Below, one piece after another: positions 47,054 to 58,252 of a stretch of 64,000 nt of DNA. Position numbers and translations under genes: made by a program. The notes below the pieces were generated by a model. The model saw nothing but the letters and a program-made list of their open reading frames with translations, was not told where the DNA came from and searched no databases. The DNA lies in NCBI RefSeq assembly GCF_007565055.1, contig NC_044558.1, forward strand, positions 125,910,235 through 125,974,234. The letters run 5' to 3'. The stretch comes from Rhinopithecus roxellana (taxonomy: Eukaryota; Chordata; Mammalia; Primates; Cercopithecidae). The stretch's first letter is position 1. The number at the start of each line of letters is the position of its first letter.

Positions 47054-49330
47054 TAATTTGTATCTCTTAACAATTTACATTAGCAGTTGTTTTTCATAGC
47101 TTTTTCTTCTGACTCTCTAAAACTGCTTTACACACTACCCTTAAGAGTGTTAGAGAATTCTGAGTATGGATATGCATCACTTATACTATTGAGCCTTTTT
47201 TTCTCACTTTCATTTGTTTTTTGTTATTAATTAGCAGACTTTTATTTTAGCTTAAATAACTCCCATTAGCAATTCCTGTAAAGCAGGGCTAGTGGTGATG
47301 AACTCCATTAGCTTTTGTTTTAATTTTTTCCCTCATTTCTGAAGGACAACTTTGCCAGGTAAAGTATTCTTGTTGGCAGGTTTTGTTTTTTTTTTCCTCT
47401 TCAGCAATTTGAATATATCATCCTATTCTCTCTTGGCCTGCAGGGTCTCTGCTGCAAAATCTGTTTAAAGTCATATTTGTGGTCCATTGAATGTGATATC
47501 TTCTTCATATGTTGTTGATTTTAGTATTTTTTCCTTACCTTTCATTTTTGATAATTGGAGTGTGATGTCTTGGGGATTTCCTCTTTGAGTTGAATTTAAT
47601 TGAAGGCCTCTGAATTTTCTGTATCTGAATGTTGTCATCTTTCCTCAGATTTGAGAAATTTTTCATCATTATTTTATTAAATATGCTTTCTAGGCCCTTT
47701 TCTCTCTCCTCTCCTTTAGGAAATCCTACTATTTGAAGGTTAGTTTACTTGATAGTGTCTCTTAATTCTCATAAACTTTCTTAATTCTTTTTCATTCTGT
47801 TTTTCTTTTTGTTTCTCTGACTGGATAATTTCAAATGTCCTTTCTTTGTGCTCACTGTTTTTCTCTTCTGCTTGATCATGTCTACTGTTGAAGCTTTCTA
47901 ATAACTTTTTCAGTTCAGTTACTGTATTCTTTATCTCTAGAATTTTTATTTGGGTTTTTGATATTGCTTCTATTTCTTTATAAGATGTATTCTTTTATTT
48001 TCCATATTTCATTTTTCTACCTGAATTTTCTTTTAGTACCTTGAACTGCTTTAAGAGGAGTATTCTGAATATTTTATCAGACATTTCATAGTACTCCATT
48101 TCTTCATGGTCTATTACTGGCATTTTATTAGTTTCCTTTGGCAGTGTCATATTTCCATGATTTTTGATAATCCTTGTGTCCTTATATTGGTGCCTGCATA
48201 TGTGAGGACATCATCACCTCTTCCTGTCTTTGTTTGTGTTTTTTGATGGTGATAGAGCTTTACTATTTAGTATAACCTGGAATTCTGGCTGGGCCAGCTG
48301 GTAGCAACGTTGGTAGGATCACTGCTCTGCAGCTGAAGTCTTGCAGGGCCAAATACTTCATTTATAGGTAATTACTGATCTGTAGGTACCTCCTAGCATG
48401 GGGAAGACAACAAGAGCCCTGGGCTCAGTTGGATTACCTGTTCATTTCTAGGGTTGGATAGGTCCAAATGCTCCCTCCATGAATAACTGCTAATCTGCAC
48501 TTGCCTCCAAGTCTGGGAAAGACTTAATGCAAGCATTGTAATTAGGTGGATCACCTCTTCATGGCCAGAGTTTGTCAGGGCCAGATGCTCTGTGAATAAT
48601 CACTGATCTGCAGTTCCTACCCTGTATGGGGAAAACTAAATTTGAGTACTGAAACTTAAGGGATTACCTCTCCACTGGTAGGATTGAGCAAGTTTGGATG
48701 CTCTCTCCATGGGCAATCACTGATCTACAATTGCCTGTCAACCCTGTGAAGACTTATGAGAGCATCTGGGTTGTGTGGGGAAGCTGGCTAAGGATTGGAC
48801 CATGAAATATCCATGAACTGTATTTTCTCCATTATAATGTTGTTGCTAGTTTCTCTGATATGGCACCTCCAATGGCCAGATAAAGAGCAACCCCCACAAT
48901 CTGTGTGCTGGTAGCTGTGAGCCCCACTCCTGTTCTTTTTTTCTAAATGAGCCCAGGTGGTTTAACCCTATTGCTACTGCCAGCATTTCCTTTGAGACAA
49001 GACAGGAGTGAGCCTCCTGCAAAGTGTCCCTGAAAAGTGGGAAAACTGAATGCCTGCCTCCAACTCACATCTGTCTCTGTAGAAACTGTGGGTCCAGGGA
49101 AATTATCTGTGGATGATGCTATGCTAGCTTGAAGGTGGGGTGACACAATCAAAGAGAACCATTTCTTTTACTATATAATCATAGCCCTTCTTGATTCTGC
49201 AGTCCAAAGGGTGTCTCAACTTCACTCTCAAGTTTTAGGATATTCAGGGTGGTATTCTTGCCTATGGATAGTTGCTAATTGAATTTCTGGGTATGGGGGT
49301 AGTGAGGCCACAGAAATCTTTGTCACTTTG
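47054..49330 (-). mobile_element. Antisense L1 segment D (ORF1 to 5' UTR)
   Basis: Inter-ORF and ORF1-level sequence at 47.2-48.1 kb parallels segment B at 41.9-42.8 kb ('TGTGATGTCTTGGGGATTTCCTC' versus 'TGTGTCTTGGGGAATTTCTCC'). It then runs into a 5' UTR with tandem units (48.37-48.79 kb) and further unassigned sequence to about 49330. ORF2 is absent. Its content is complementary to segment A, so A and D may be one old L1 split by the insertion of B and C. Confidence 0.7.
48368..48785 (-). repeat. Tandem repeat, about 114-bp units, in L1 5' UTR
   Basis: Units begin near 48368, 48482, 48595 and 48714 with variants of 'AATCACTGATCTGCAGTTGCC', continue with 'GGGGAAGAC', 'GGATTACCTCTTCATGGCTAGG' and end 'CCAGATGCTCTCTCCATG'. 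Three full units plus a partial one, well diverged from each other. Confidence 0.85.
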
Positions 49331-49369
49331 TTGATGTCACTCTTCCAATGTGTTATTTTAATCCTGTAT

Positions 49370-49593
49370 TAGTATATGCTAATGGTGTGACCTTAAACTA
49401 GTGGCTTCTTTGTGCCTCAGTTTTCTTTTCTTTTTTTTTTCTTTTGAGCCGGAGTTCCAACCTTGTCAACCAGGCAGAAGTGCAATGTCGCAATCTTGAT
49501 TCACTGCAACCTCCGCCTCCCAGGTTCAAGTGACTCTCCTGCCTCAGCCTCCCAAGTAGCTGGGATTACAGGCACCCACCACCACGCCTGGTT

Positions 49594-49629
<36 letters not shown>

Positions 49630-49865
49630 TATTTTTAGTAGAGATAGGATTTTGCCATGTTGGCCAGGCTGGTCTCAGACTCCTAACCTCAGGTGATCTA
49701 CTCAACTTGGTCTCCAAAGTGCTAGGATTACAGGCATGAGCCACCCGTCCGTCCTGTGCCTCAGTTTTCTTGTTTATAAAACAGATTTTTTTTGAAGATT
49801 AAATGAATTGATAACAGTAAAATTCTTAGAAGAGTATCCAGCACTAAGTGAGGGCTTCATACAAG
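49370..49865 (+). mobile_element. MIR SINE split by an Alu
   Basis: 'GGTGTGACCTTAAACTAGTGGCTTCTTTGTGCCTCAGTTTTCTT' before the Alu and 'TTGTTTATAAAACAGA...TTGAAGATTAAATGAATTGATAA...CCAGCACTAAGTGAGGGCTTCAT' after it form one continuous forward MIR once the Alu and its duplication are removed. Confidence 0.8.
49411..49771 (-). mobile_element. Alu SINE (AluS-like) with 17-bp target duplications
   Basis: From GAGCCGGAGTTCCAACCTTG to GGCATGAGCCACCCGTCCGT, with a long internal T run (about 30) in the linker. TGTGCCTCAGTTTTCTT is duplicated at 49411-49427 and 49755-49771. Confidence 0.96.
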
Positions 49866-50188
49866 TTTGTTGCAATTAATGTAAGTGTTCCAAATGAAGT
49901 GATGAGAAATTAGTTACATCTCTGGGTAATTATTTTTTCTTTTGTTTAAAATTAAGTATATTTTTGCTGTTTTTTAAAAATCTGTATATTGGGCTGGACC
50001 TGGTGGCTCATGCCTGTAATCCCAGCACTTTGGGAGGCCAAGGCAGGCAGATCACCTGAGGTCAGAAGTGTTTGGACAAACGGAGGCAAGATGGTGCACT
50101 TCCGGGTTCTTCTTCACCGACTTTTCCCACGCACGCGAAAATGCAGCTGGCGCCCGGGAAGGTGCAGACCAACTGGGCATGCGCCAGG

Positions 50189-50196
50189 TGACGTCA
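50189..50196. promoter_or_regulatory. Consensus CRE palindrome in the LTR U3
   Basis: TGACGTCA is the full consensus site for CREB/ATF proteins. It lies about 190 bp before the R stem-loop, in the likely U3 promoter/enhancer region. Confidence 0.7.
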
Positions 50197-50388
50197 ATCC
50201 AAAGAGACCAAGATTTACCTGGTCGCACCTGCGGAACGCCCCCTGACACGCCCGTGCCCCGCCTATTGCCCTCCCACTCCTAGAAAAGCTGCTCCAGAGG
50301 GACGCCACGCGCGGCCTTCCTCAGTCCTCCACTCCTGTCAGGATGTCAGGACTGCAGGAACTCCGACCGAGAGCCCCACCGGGGGACT

Positions 50389-50418
50389 CTGTCGGCCTTC
50401 TTTGCCGGAGGCCGACAG
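50389..50418 (+). other. GC-rich stem-loop in the LTR R region
   Basis: CTGTCGGCC (50389-50397) and GGCCGACAG (50410-50418) are perfect 9-bp inverted arms around a 12-base loop, 29 bases before the poly-A signal. R-region hairpins of this sort are common in gammaretroviral LTRs. Confidence 0.75.
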
Positions 50419-50446
50419 ACCTCTTCCCCACACCTTAGGTGACCAA

Positions 50447-50452
50447 AATAAA
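50447..50452 (+). terminator. AATAAA polyadenylation signal of the LTR
   Basis: AATAAA in 'GACCAAAATAAACTTGCAG', followed by a T/G-rich stretch ('TTTTGCTCC', 'GGTTCTTTTGTG') suited to a downstream element. In sense with PIK3C2G, so it could in principle truncate the transcript; no evidence that it does. Confidence 0.75.
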
Positions 50453-53400
50453 CTTGCAGTTTTGCTCCTACCCTTGCCTAGTCGCTGGTTCTTTTGTGCC
50501 CGCTCTGGTGGTCTTAGAAAAACAAATTAAGAAGTTTGAGACCAGCCTGGTTAACATGATAAAACCCCATCTCTACTAAAAATACAAAAAATTAGCTGAG
50601 CGTGGTGAAGGGCCCCTGTAATCCCAGCTACTTGGGAGGCTGAGGCAGGAGAATCACTTGAATCTGGGAGACAGAGGTTGCAGTGATCCAAGATTGCACC
50701 ACTGTACTCCAACCTGGGCAACAAGAGCAAAACCCCATCTCAAAAAAAAAAAAAAAAATCTGTATATTGAAGTTCATAAATTGAACTACTAGTCCTTTAA
50801 GTTCTCTGAGTTTGAGGCTTGTTGACTGACATACTAGATCACACTTTTTGTCAGGTTTAGATTGGGAGGTATTTCATCAAGTTATCCTTCACTTCTAATG
50901 CAATTTCAGATACAAGCAGATGTATGCTGAACCTGGCCCACACTGTCTTGCAAGAACCTATTGTGTGTACTTCTTCTCAATTCTATATTTAATGACATCA
51001 CATTGATAGCCTAAAATCAGCCATAATGGGAGTATTTACTCCACATAAAATTGGCAAATGCCACAAATCAGAGCTTTTTTCCTAAGGAAACAACGTAAGC
51101 CAGCTATTAAATATTCATCACTGCATAATAGGACATAAATCCACTTTAAAGAGATAGAAAATGATTCCAGAACTCAGCAAAATAAAAATCAACCTCTGTT
51201 CTTTTCCTATTGAAATATTTACACCCAGATGATCAAACTATCATGTATCAGTCTTATCACAACATTGTTGAAACCCTCTGTAAGTTTTATCCCAATAGAC
51301 AACAAATTACCTACTCTAATTAATCTCAGCATTTTCATCCCAATACTATTCACAAAAATTCCCTGTGTCTATAAACGTTTTGATATTATTTTCAATAGTT
51401 AATTAACTACCACTGATTTTTTAAAAAAATAATTTAATTTCTAATTTGAGTATTACAGTATTTATATTCTAAATCTTCTCGGTTTAAAACTATCTTTTAA
51501 CAAAAAACTCTCTTAACAGATTAAAGGAATAATTGTGTCTTACTCCAATCATTCTCATTCAGTACAATATTCATAGTGATCCAAATGATAGGTAATAATA
51601 ATCTCCTGCATGCTTTAATTCTTCTTTTCAAAGAAAACTACTATCTTGGTTTTCTTTGAAATTAGATGATTCTCATTGGTCTGTTATTCATGATTGCTTT
51701 CTCAGAAATATGGTGGTTTCTTTTTACTCACAGCAGGCCTTTGTATCATCTGAGTTTTCTAGAAAGGAAAAATACTTTCCAGTATCTCTCCAACTGTGAG
51801 TGTTTTAAGAATATCTTTGTGTCCTAAGCACCAAGCATAGAGCAGAGGTTCAATTTCAGTTGATTGAAAGATCATTCAAAAAATGTCTTCACATTTACTT
51901 TCCTTGACCCAGGAACATGAGAGGGTACAATTTTTCTAAATATAAATTTATTAAGAACGTGCTATATTTTGTAACCTTAACTGGAAATTTACCGAGGGTT
52001 TTTTGTTTGTTTGTTTGTTTTTGTTTGTTTTGGTTTGGTTTTGTTTTTAACCTGATGGTTACTCTTCGTGTGAGAGTCTGAGGATGAAGTCTTTCGCCAG
52101 TCACAAAGCCAATCCTAGGCAGACTACACCTCGCATTTAAATAATGCTTTGGATGTAACAAATCACTCTCACTTACACGGGCCATTCCAGGAAACAAAGT
52201 TTGTTTTATCAATCTCATCTTCTCACTATTACTTCTCCCTCTTTGACTTTACCTCATCATTCTACTGTTTTATTGCCGGATTTCTTTTGAATAGCTCCCT
52301 TATATCAACCCCTGATTTTAAGTAAAAACAGTTTCTCTGATAAGAAAAATAAATTTTCTCCAAAGAGAGACTTTGTAGGTTTCCAGATGAAAAGAGTAAA
52401 GGATGACTGAGAAGGGGAAAATGTTTGTGAGAAAGATGAAATAAAAGAACAAAGGAAGGATCCACTTACATGGTATAAGGATTCTGCTTCTCGCACTTAG
52501 TAAGTCAATACCCCATTGTGAACAAAGCAAGCATAAAATGGAAGGCATCATTGCTGATTCCTTAGCTGGTCTAAGGTACAATGTGCTTGCCAATATAAGA
52601 ATCTTATAGCGTTGACTCTAAATTTAGTTTTAGACTAAATTTGTAGAATAATACAAATGTCTCCTAAACATAAGCTTAGTATAAGAACTTTATCTAGTAT
52701 CCAACTAAAGAAATAGTGCCCCGCTTCTGTTGCTGGGGGAAACAACTATGGAGTTCAATTTAGTAAGAGATAATATGTACATTCAATGCCTCATGCCTGT
52801 ATTTTGATCATGCACATGGTAACTCTATGGGTTATTTAAATGTTTATACAGGTAACTTAGGTTGTTCTTGATTTTCACCTTCAACCTGATTTTAGAACCT
52901 AATGTATATTTAAAATTCAATTTTCACCCAAGAGTTATAGCATTGTTAATGTTTTCCTCATATCCAGACTAGACTACTTCTGTTTCAAGTGTACACTGGA
53001 ATTCCATGTGAAACATAGCTGTGCTCTTTCCTCAAAGAGCTCTTTCCTCTAAACTCAACCTCAAAGAAAAAAAAGTGGGCAGTTGAAGGATCTAATCAGC
53101 CTCTTCTTGTCCTCATGAAATCCTGATCTACTATGAATTCAGACACAATATGTTATACTTAGGAAAGGAGACTTGATAATTTTGAAGAAATAGTTGTTTT
53201 AACCACCCTTATCAAATAAGAGATGATGTATTTGAGCCTGAGAGGAACCAGAGTTAGTATCTAAAGTTATTAATCTATTGATGATCGGGGACTTCCGGGG
53301 GTCTAATTTAGGACATATATTGCATTTACAAGAGACTGAACCAGGAAAAAAAATTGTTTTACACTTAGAAGACTAACTAAGGCTGTCCTTAGTTAATAAT

Positions 53401-54264
53401 TGCAGAGAGCTTGGAGATCTCACAGGGTGTTAAATGTTCTTTCCATAATAGTACATGTACTCTCATGTTCTCATTATATTGCACATATGAGGTTTTCTGT
53501 GTTGCTTAATTATCTAATGTTCTATCCTATCCAATGGAGATTCCAAATTTGCCTTCTCAATTAACTCATGGATATTAGACAAGAGACTTGTGTTCTTTCT
53601 GCTGAACAGAAAAATGTGCTCTCTGAAATGTAGGTCATTTGTGGTATCAGGAACAGTATAAGCTTAAACGTTCCCCAATGTGCTTTGTAGTCATTATTTC
53701 TATTCCCATTTACTATTATAGGAGTCTACAACTTTTAGAAATCTTTAAACAATATACATTAATGTTATTATATTTCCTAGGAATAAAAATAGTTGAAATT
53801 CAAAGAATTAATACAACTAATGTTAATAATAAAAACAAAATGTGCCTTATTACTAAGTCCCACGTTTCGGTTTGGTGTACAAATACATTATTCAAACACT
53901 CAAGTCTTTCAGTTTGGGATTTAAGCTTGTATACTTTTATTTACTGACTTTATCAGTTGCTCAAATAAAATACTGGATAAACTAAACTATAAAAGGAAGA
54001 AATGTCTATGTTCATAGAGTCCAGCAGACTAATTCTACTATCATGAATTATTGATAGAGTTCTATCTTTTCATTCCACTTTCCATATCTCCATAGCCCCT
54101 GCCTCTATCATGAATATCAAACATGTAGTTCTTCTCAAATTGCTCTGGATTTGATGCAGCTTGTCACTGGCCTGGCACAAAGCAAGTACCCTGTAGCGTG
54201 GTGCTGCGTCATCAAGTGAAGATCAGATTATAAAGGAAATGGTCAAAAATACCCTTTAAAGTCT

Positions 54265-54435
54265 CATGGGTACTTGCTATGCACTAACTTCATTAATTCT
54301 TACAGAAACTCTTTGAGGTAGATACTGTTATTTTCTCTATTTCACAAATGAAGAACTAAGACAGAGAGAAGTCTTAACTGTTAAAATTTGTCCAAAGTTG
54401 TAGGTAATAAGTAGATGGTAGAATCTTTGGAAGAT
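54265..54435 (-). mobile_element. MIR SINE fragment
   Basis: 'TACTTGCTATGCACTAACTTCATTAATTCTTACAGAAACTC...TTTGAGGTAGATACTGTTATTTTCTCTATTTCACAAATGAAGAACTAAG' is the reverse-complement MIR order. Confidence 0.8.
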
Positions 54436-55159
54436 GCCATGATATTCCCATTTCTCAATAATCCCAACACAGCCTATGCTTTCTCCAGCATTGGGATAGA
54501 TGACTGTTTCTTTAGGTAGCATCTTGCATTTATGACCCTGATGTATATTAAATTCACAATTTTAAAAACTACAATTAAATGTCATGAAAGGTGGTTGCAC
54601 TGCAAGAGGCATGCAAAAACTAAGCCCAAGTATGAAAGTATCAGGATCACTTTCTCATTGTTGGGCATTTTCTCTTTGAGTGAAAAGGCAGGCAGAATTG
54701 TTTACTTTCTTTTAAGATTTTTCTTACTTTTTTTTTTAATCTAGTAGGTACAGTTAAGCTCATATAAGTTAAACATTTAGGATATTTTACTCTAATTTCA
54801 GAGCCTATCAGAGTCTATCCTATTGAGATTAGTATGTCTGAAGACCAGCCTGAACTGTTGGGAAGAAACCCAGTGTATTATCTAGATGGCATAATTCACA
54901 TTTGAGGAAATTGCCTCTATGAATTATTTTGTTTTTAAATAGCTTATGTATGTAACACTTGAAAATCAAACATCATTCATTTTTTGAGTATATATGTATT
55001 TGTTTAAAGAATAATTCAATAAATAAAAGGCTGATAATGTTAAGGATATCGCTCCTCAGCTATTTCAGAGTTCATTCATTACAATTGGCATCCTTGTCCA
55101 TTTCTTTAATATTGTGTTTTAAAATACAGCCATTTCCACTGCGAGGGCTGGTGCTATTG

Positions 55160-55295
55160 GAAAGATTTCAAGAGGAAGTGTAATATGAACAGGATTTTAA
55201 AGAAAAGATTGGACTTAGACTTGTGGGAAAGGTGGGGGAAAGACAGCCTATAGCAGAACATATTATGAACAGAAATGTGGAAGCAGAAGATAACC
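55160..55295 (+). mobile_element. L2-like LINE fragment
   Basis: 'CAAGAGGAAGTGTAATATGAACAGGATTTTAAAGAAAAGATTGGA' resembles the L2 'GAAGTGACATTTGAGC' region. Short and diverged. Confidence 0.45.
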
Positions 55296-55963
55296 AAGCG
55301 CCATAACCCACCCATCTGCTGTCTCTGTGCTATACGCAGCAGCCCAGGGCTCTCAGATCACATGACAGAGCAAACACATGTCACTAGTTTAAAATGGGGC
55401 ACCCTCATGGCCCAGCAATGGCACATTTCTGTAGCCATCCCACTATTTCACTGTCTACAACAATTGTCACCCTAACCTCTCAAGCATAAACCTCAGGTCA
55501 CTCCTACCAACTCCCTGCTTTAAACAGATGACCATATCTACTTTCTTGAGAAAAATAAAACCACCAGAACAGAGTCTACTTTTCTACCAATAAAAAAAAC
55601 TCACACACTCTTCTTCCTTTCTATTATAATAGAAGACCAGTTTTTCCCTTCTAAAGTAAGTCCTTCCATCTGTGCTTTGAAGCCATTCCCCTCCCACCTT
55701 CTGATAAACATTATACTATCAATAGTTCATTTTTTTTTTGCATATTTATCCTCTCCCTCTCAAATAATATTTTTAAATAAGCTTGTCTCTCCAACGTTTA
55801 AATAACCTTGCCTCAAAATCTCCAGGCTTCATGCCATTTTTCTCGCCTTCACAAATTTCCTGGAGGAGTTGTCTATAAACTCTTGATCTCCATTCCTTAC
55901 CTCCCATTCAATCCATAACCACTTGATCTGGTTTTATTCTTCATTACTTGATCAACAATGACC

Positions 55964-56335
55964 TGATATGGTTTGGCTCCATGTCCCCACCCAAATCTCA
56001 TGTTGAACTGTAATCCCTAATGTTACGGGAGGGACCTGGAGGGAGGTGATTAGATCATGTGGGAAGATTTAACCCTTGCTGTTCTAGTGATAGGCAGTGA
56101 ATTCCCATGAGATCTGGTTTTTTAAAAATGTGTAGCACTTCCCCTTCATATGCTCCCCCACATGAAGATTGTGCCTGCTTCCCCTCACCTTCTGCCATGA
56201 TTGTAATTTCCTGAGGTCTCCCCAGCCATGCCTCCTGTACAGCCTATGGAACTGTGAGTCAATTAAACCTCTTTTCTCCATACATTTCCCAGTCTCAGGT
56301 ATGTCTTTATAGCAGTGTGAGAATGGAATAATACA
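55964..56335 (+). mobile_element. MST-type MaLR solo LTR
   Basis: Starts TGATATGGTTTGGCTCCATG and ends GAATGGAATAATACA, with 'GGGAGGGACCTGGAGGGAGG', 'TCCCATGAGATCTGG', 'CTTCTGCCATGATTGTAATTTCCTGAGG' and 'GTGAGTCAATTAAACCTCTTT' between, all typical of THE1/MST LTRs. The AATTAAA at about 56259-56265 stands in for the poly-A signal. Confidence 0.93.
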
Positions 56336-56649
56336 CCTTCAGAATACTAGACCTAAAAATATTTATTCATCATTTTATTTGATTTACCTGCAAATTTCAA
56401 CAATGTTAACTATTCCTTCCTCAAAGTATCTTCTTCACATGCCTTATGTAATGTATCATCACCCTCTAGTTTTTCTCCCTTTCTTGATATCTAATTCAAA
56501 ATTGTTTCCTTCTACCAAGTTACCAAAAGATCGATTTCCCAAGATTCGTTTTAGTGCTTTTCTCATCTCACTCTACAGTTTCCACCAAACTGGTGTCATC
56601 TATATTAACTATGTCAAGACTTCTATCAATATCTATATCCAAATAACTC

Positions 56650-58050
56650 ACAATATTTTGAAGATACTTTTTATTTTGAGATAATTGAAGATCCACATGC
56701 AGTTGTAAGAAATAATACAAAGAGATTCCATAAATCCTTTACCAGTTTCCTCCAATGGTAACATCTTACAGAATTATGGTACAGTTCTTGCAACCAGGAT
56801 ACTGATATCAATACATTCAAAATACAGAACAATTTCATCGTCCGGGATTTTTTGGGTTGCCTTTTTGTAGCCACATTCACTTCCCTCTCACCTTCTTCCC
56901 CACTCCATTCTTATCCCCTGACAATCACTAATCTGTTCTCCATTCCTATATTTTTGTCATTTCAAGTGTGTTATATGAATAGAACCATGCAGCATGCAAT
57001 TTTTATTCATTGGCTCTTTTCACACAGAATAATTCTCTGAAGATTAATTCAAGCTGTTGTGCTTTCAAAGTTATGTTATTTTATTGACAAATAATATTTC
57101 TTAATATGCATGTACCATATATTGTTTAACCATTGACCCATTGAAGGACATCTCAGTTGTTTCCTTTTTCTGGCTATTAAGAATAAAGCTACTGCAAGCA
57201 ATTCATTTGTAAGTCTCTGTGAACAGATATTTCTCTGAGATGAACATCCAAAAGTATAATTGCTGGGTTGTATGGTAGTTGTATGTTGTTGTTGTTTTTA
57301 AGAAACTGCCAAGTGATTTTCCAGAGTGACTGTACCACTTTACATTTTCACCAGTAATGTGTGAGTAATCCAGTTTCTCCACATCTTTGCCAGCGTTTGG
57401 TATTGTTTCATTATTTTTTATCTAGCCATTTTGATAGGTGGGTAGTGACATCTCATTGTGGGTTTAAGTTGCATTTTCCTAGTGGTTAGTAATGCTGAAC
57501 ATCCTTTTATATGTTTATTTACCATCTGCAAGTCATCTGTGAAACATCGCTTTATGTCTTTTGCTCTTTTTCTAATTATATTATTTGATTTTTATGGTTA
57601 AATTTTGAGAATTTTTAAAATATATACTCCAGATACTGGCACTTTGCTGGCTATGTGGTTGGCAAATATTACCTTCTAGTCTGTAGTTTGTCTTTTCATC
57701 TCATAATTTTTCACAAAGCAGACATGTTGAAATTTTAAAATTTTTGCATAGCCCTAAATCTCAAAGAGTTTCTCCTATTTTTTTTCCTAAAAGTTGTATA
57801 ATTTATATTTAAGTCTGTGAATCATTGTAAGTTAATTTTTGTATTAAGTATGAGTTTTGGGTCAAAGTTTATATTTTTACATATGGGTGTCTAATTGTTC
57901 CAGTATCATCAGTTCAAAAGGCTAACCTGTCTTCATTGAATTACTTTTACAACTTTATAAAAAATCAGTTGGGCATGTATTTGTGTGGGTCTATTTCTAT
58001 ATTATTTATTCTGTTCCATTAGCCTATGTGTATTCTTCCACTAGTACCAA
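56650..58050 (-). mobile_element. Antisense L1 3' fragment (older, L1M type)
   Basis: 'TTTTATTTTGAGATAATTGAAGATCCACATGCAGTTGTAAGAAATAATACAAAGAGATTCC' is the antisense 3' UTR of mammalian-wide L1s. It continues with 'CAATCACTAATCTGTTCTCCATTCC', 'GGCTCTTTTCACACAGAATAATTCTC' and 'CATTTTGATAGGTGGGTAGTGACATCTC' into ORF2-level sequence near 58 kb. 5'-truncated. Confidence 0.85.
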
Positions 58051-58221
58051 TTTTCTTACTGAGCTCTCTCTGACAGTACCCTAGTGGGGGACATCACAGT
58101 CTGGTAGGAGTGGGAGTCTTGGCTGCCTGCCTTGCCCTTGGCTGGTGTAGGGGAGAAGTGGTGTCACAGTGCCTGCCCTGATATTTGGCTGGAGTAGAGG
58201 GGTTACAGTCTAAAATTTGCT

Positions 58222-58252
58222 GTTTTGTTGTTGTTGTTGTTGTTTGTTTGTT
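58222..58252. repeat. (GTT)n/(GTTT)n microsatellite
   Basis: 'TGTTGTTGTTGTTGTTGTTTGTTTGTTTTTG', a short T/G tract. Confidence 0.8.

Larger units (their letters stand above)
50069..50530 (+). mobile_element. CpG-rich solo LTR (probable gammaretrovirus-like ERV), young
   Basis: About 462 bp of GC-rich DNA inserted in an Alu and flanked by a 4-bp GAAG duplication (50065-50068 and 50531-50534), the size used by gammaretroviruses. It starts TGTTTGG; AAACA (complement of TGTTT) lies at 50520-50524, leaving six extra bases AATTAA before the right flank, so the exact 3' border is unsure. It has a perfect TGACGTCA element, an AATAAA at 50447 and a stem-loop before it, in U3-R-U5 order on the + strand. 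I count 28 CpG dinucleotides, very unusual for old primate repeats. It does not resemble the HERV-K, HERV-H, HERV9 or MaLR LTRs I know. No coding region; short open frames inside it are chance. Confidence 0.75.
49992..50753 (+). mobile_element. Alu SINE (AluS-like) interrupted by an LTR
   Basis: Left part 49992-50068 (GGCTGGACCTGGTGGCTCAT...CTGAGGTCAGAAG) and right part 50531-50753 (GAAGTTTGAGACCAGCCTGG...poly-A) join into one Alu when the insert at 50069-50530 is removed. The Alu has its own 16-bp target duplication AAAAATCTGTATATTG (49976-49991 and 50754-50769). Confidence 0.96.

Noticed and set aside
50134..50151. GGCGCCCGGG resembling the start of a tRNA-Lys retroviral primer binding site
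   Set aside because: It lies inside the LTR upstream of the poly-A signal, not after U5, and matches only the first nine or so bases. Treated as chance in CpG-rich sequence.
50068..50308. Open frames of 64-71 codons in the GC-rich LTR
   Set aside because: GC-rich DNA has few stop codons; the frames overlap on both strands, match nothing known to me, and the LTR structure explains the sequence.
53639..53947. 102-codon open frame
   Set aside because: No recognisable domain, AT-rich composition, no supporting promoter or splice signals; expected by chance in 64 kb.
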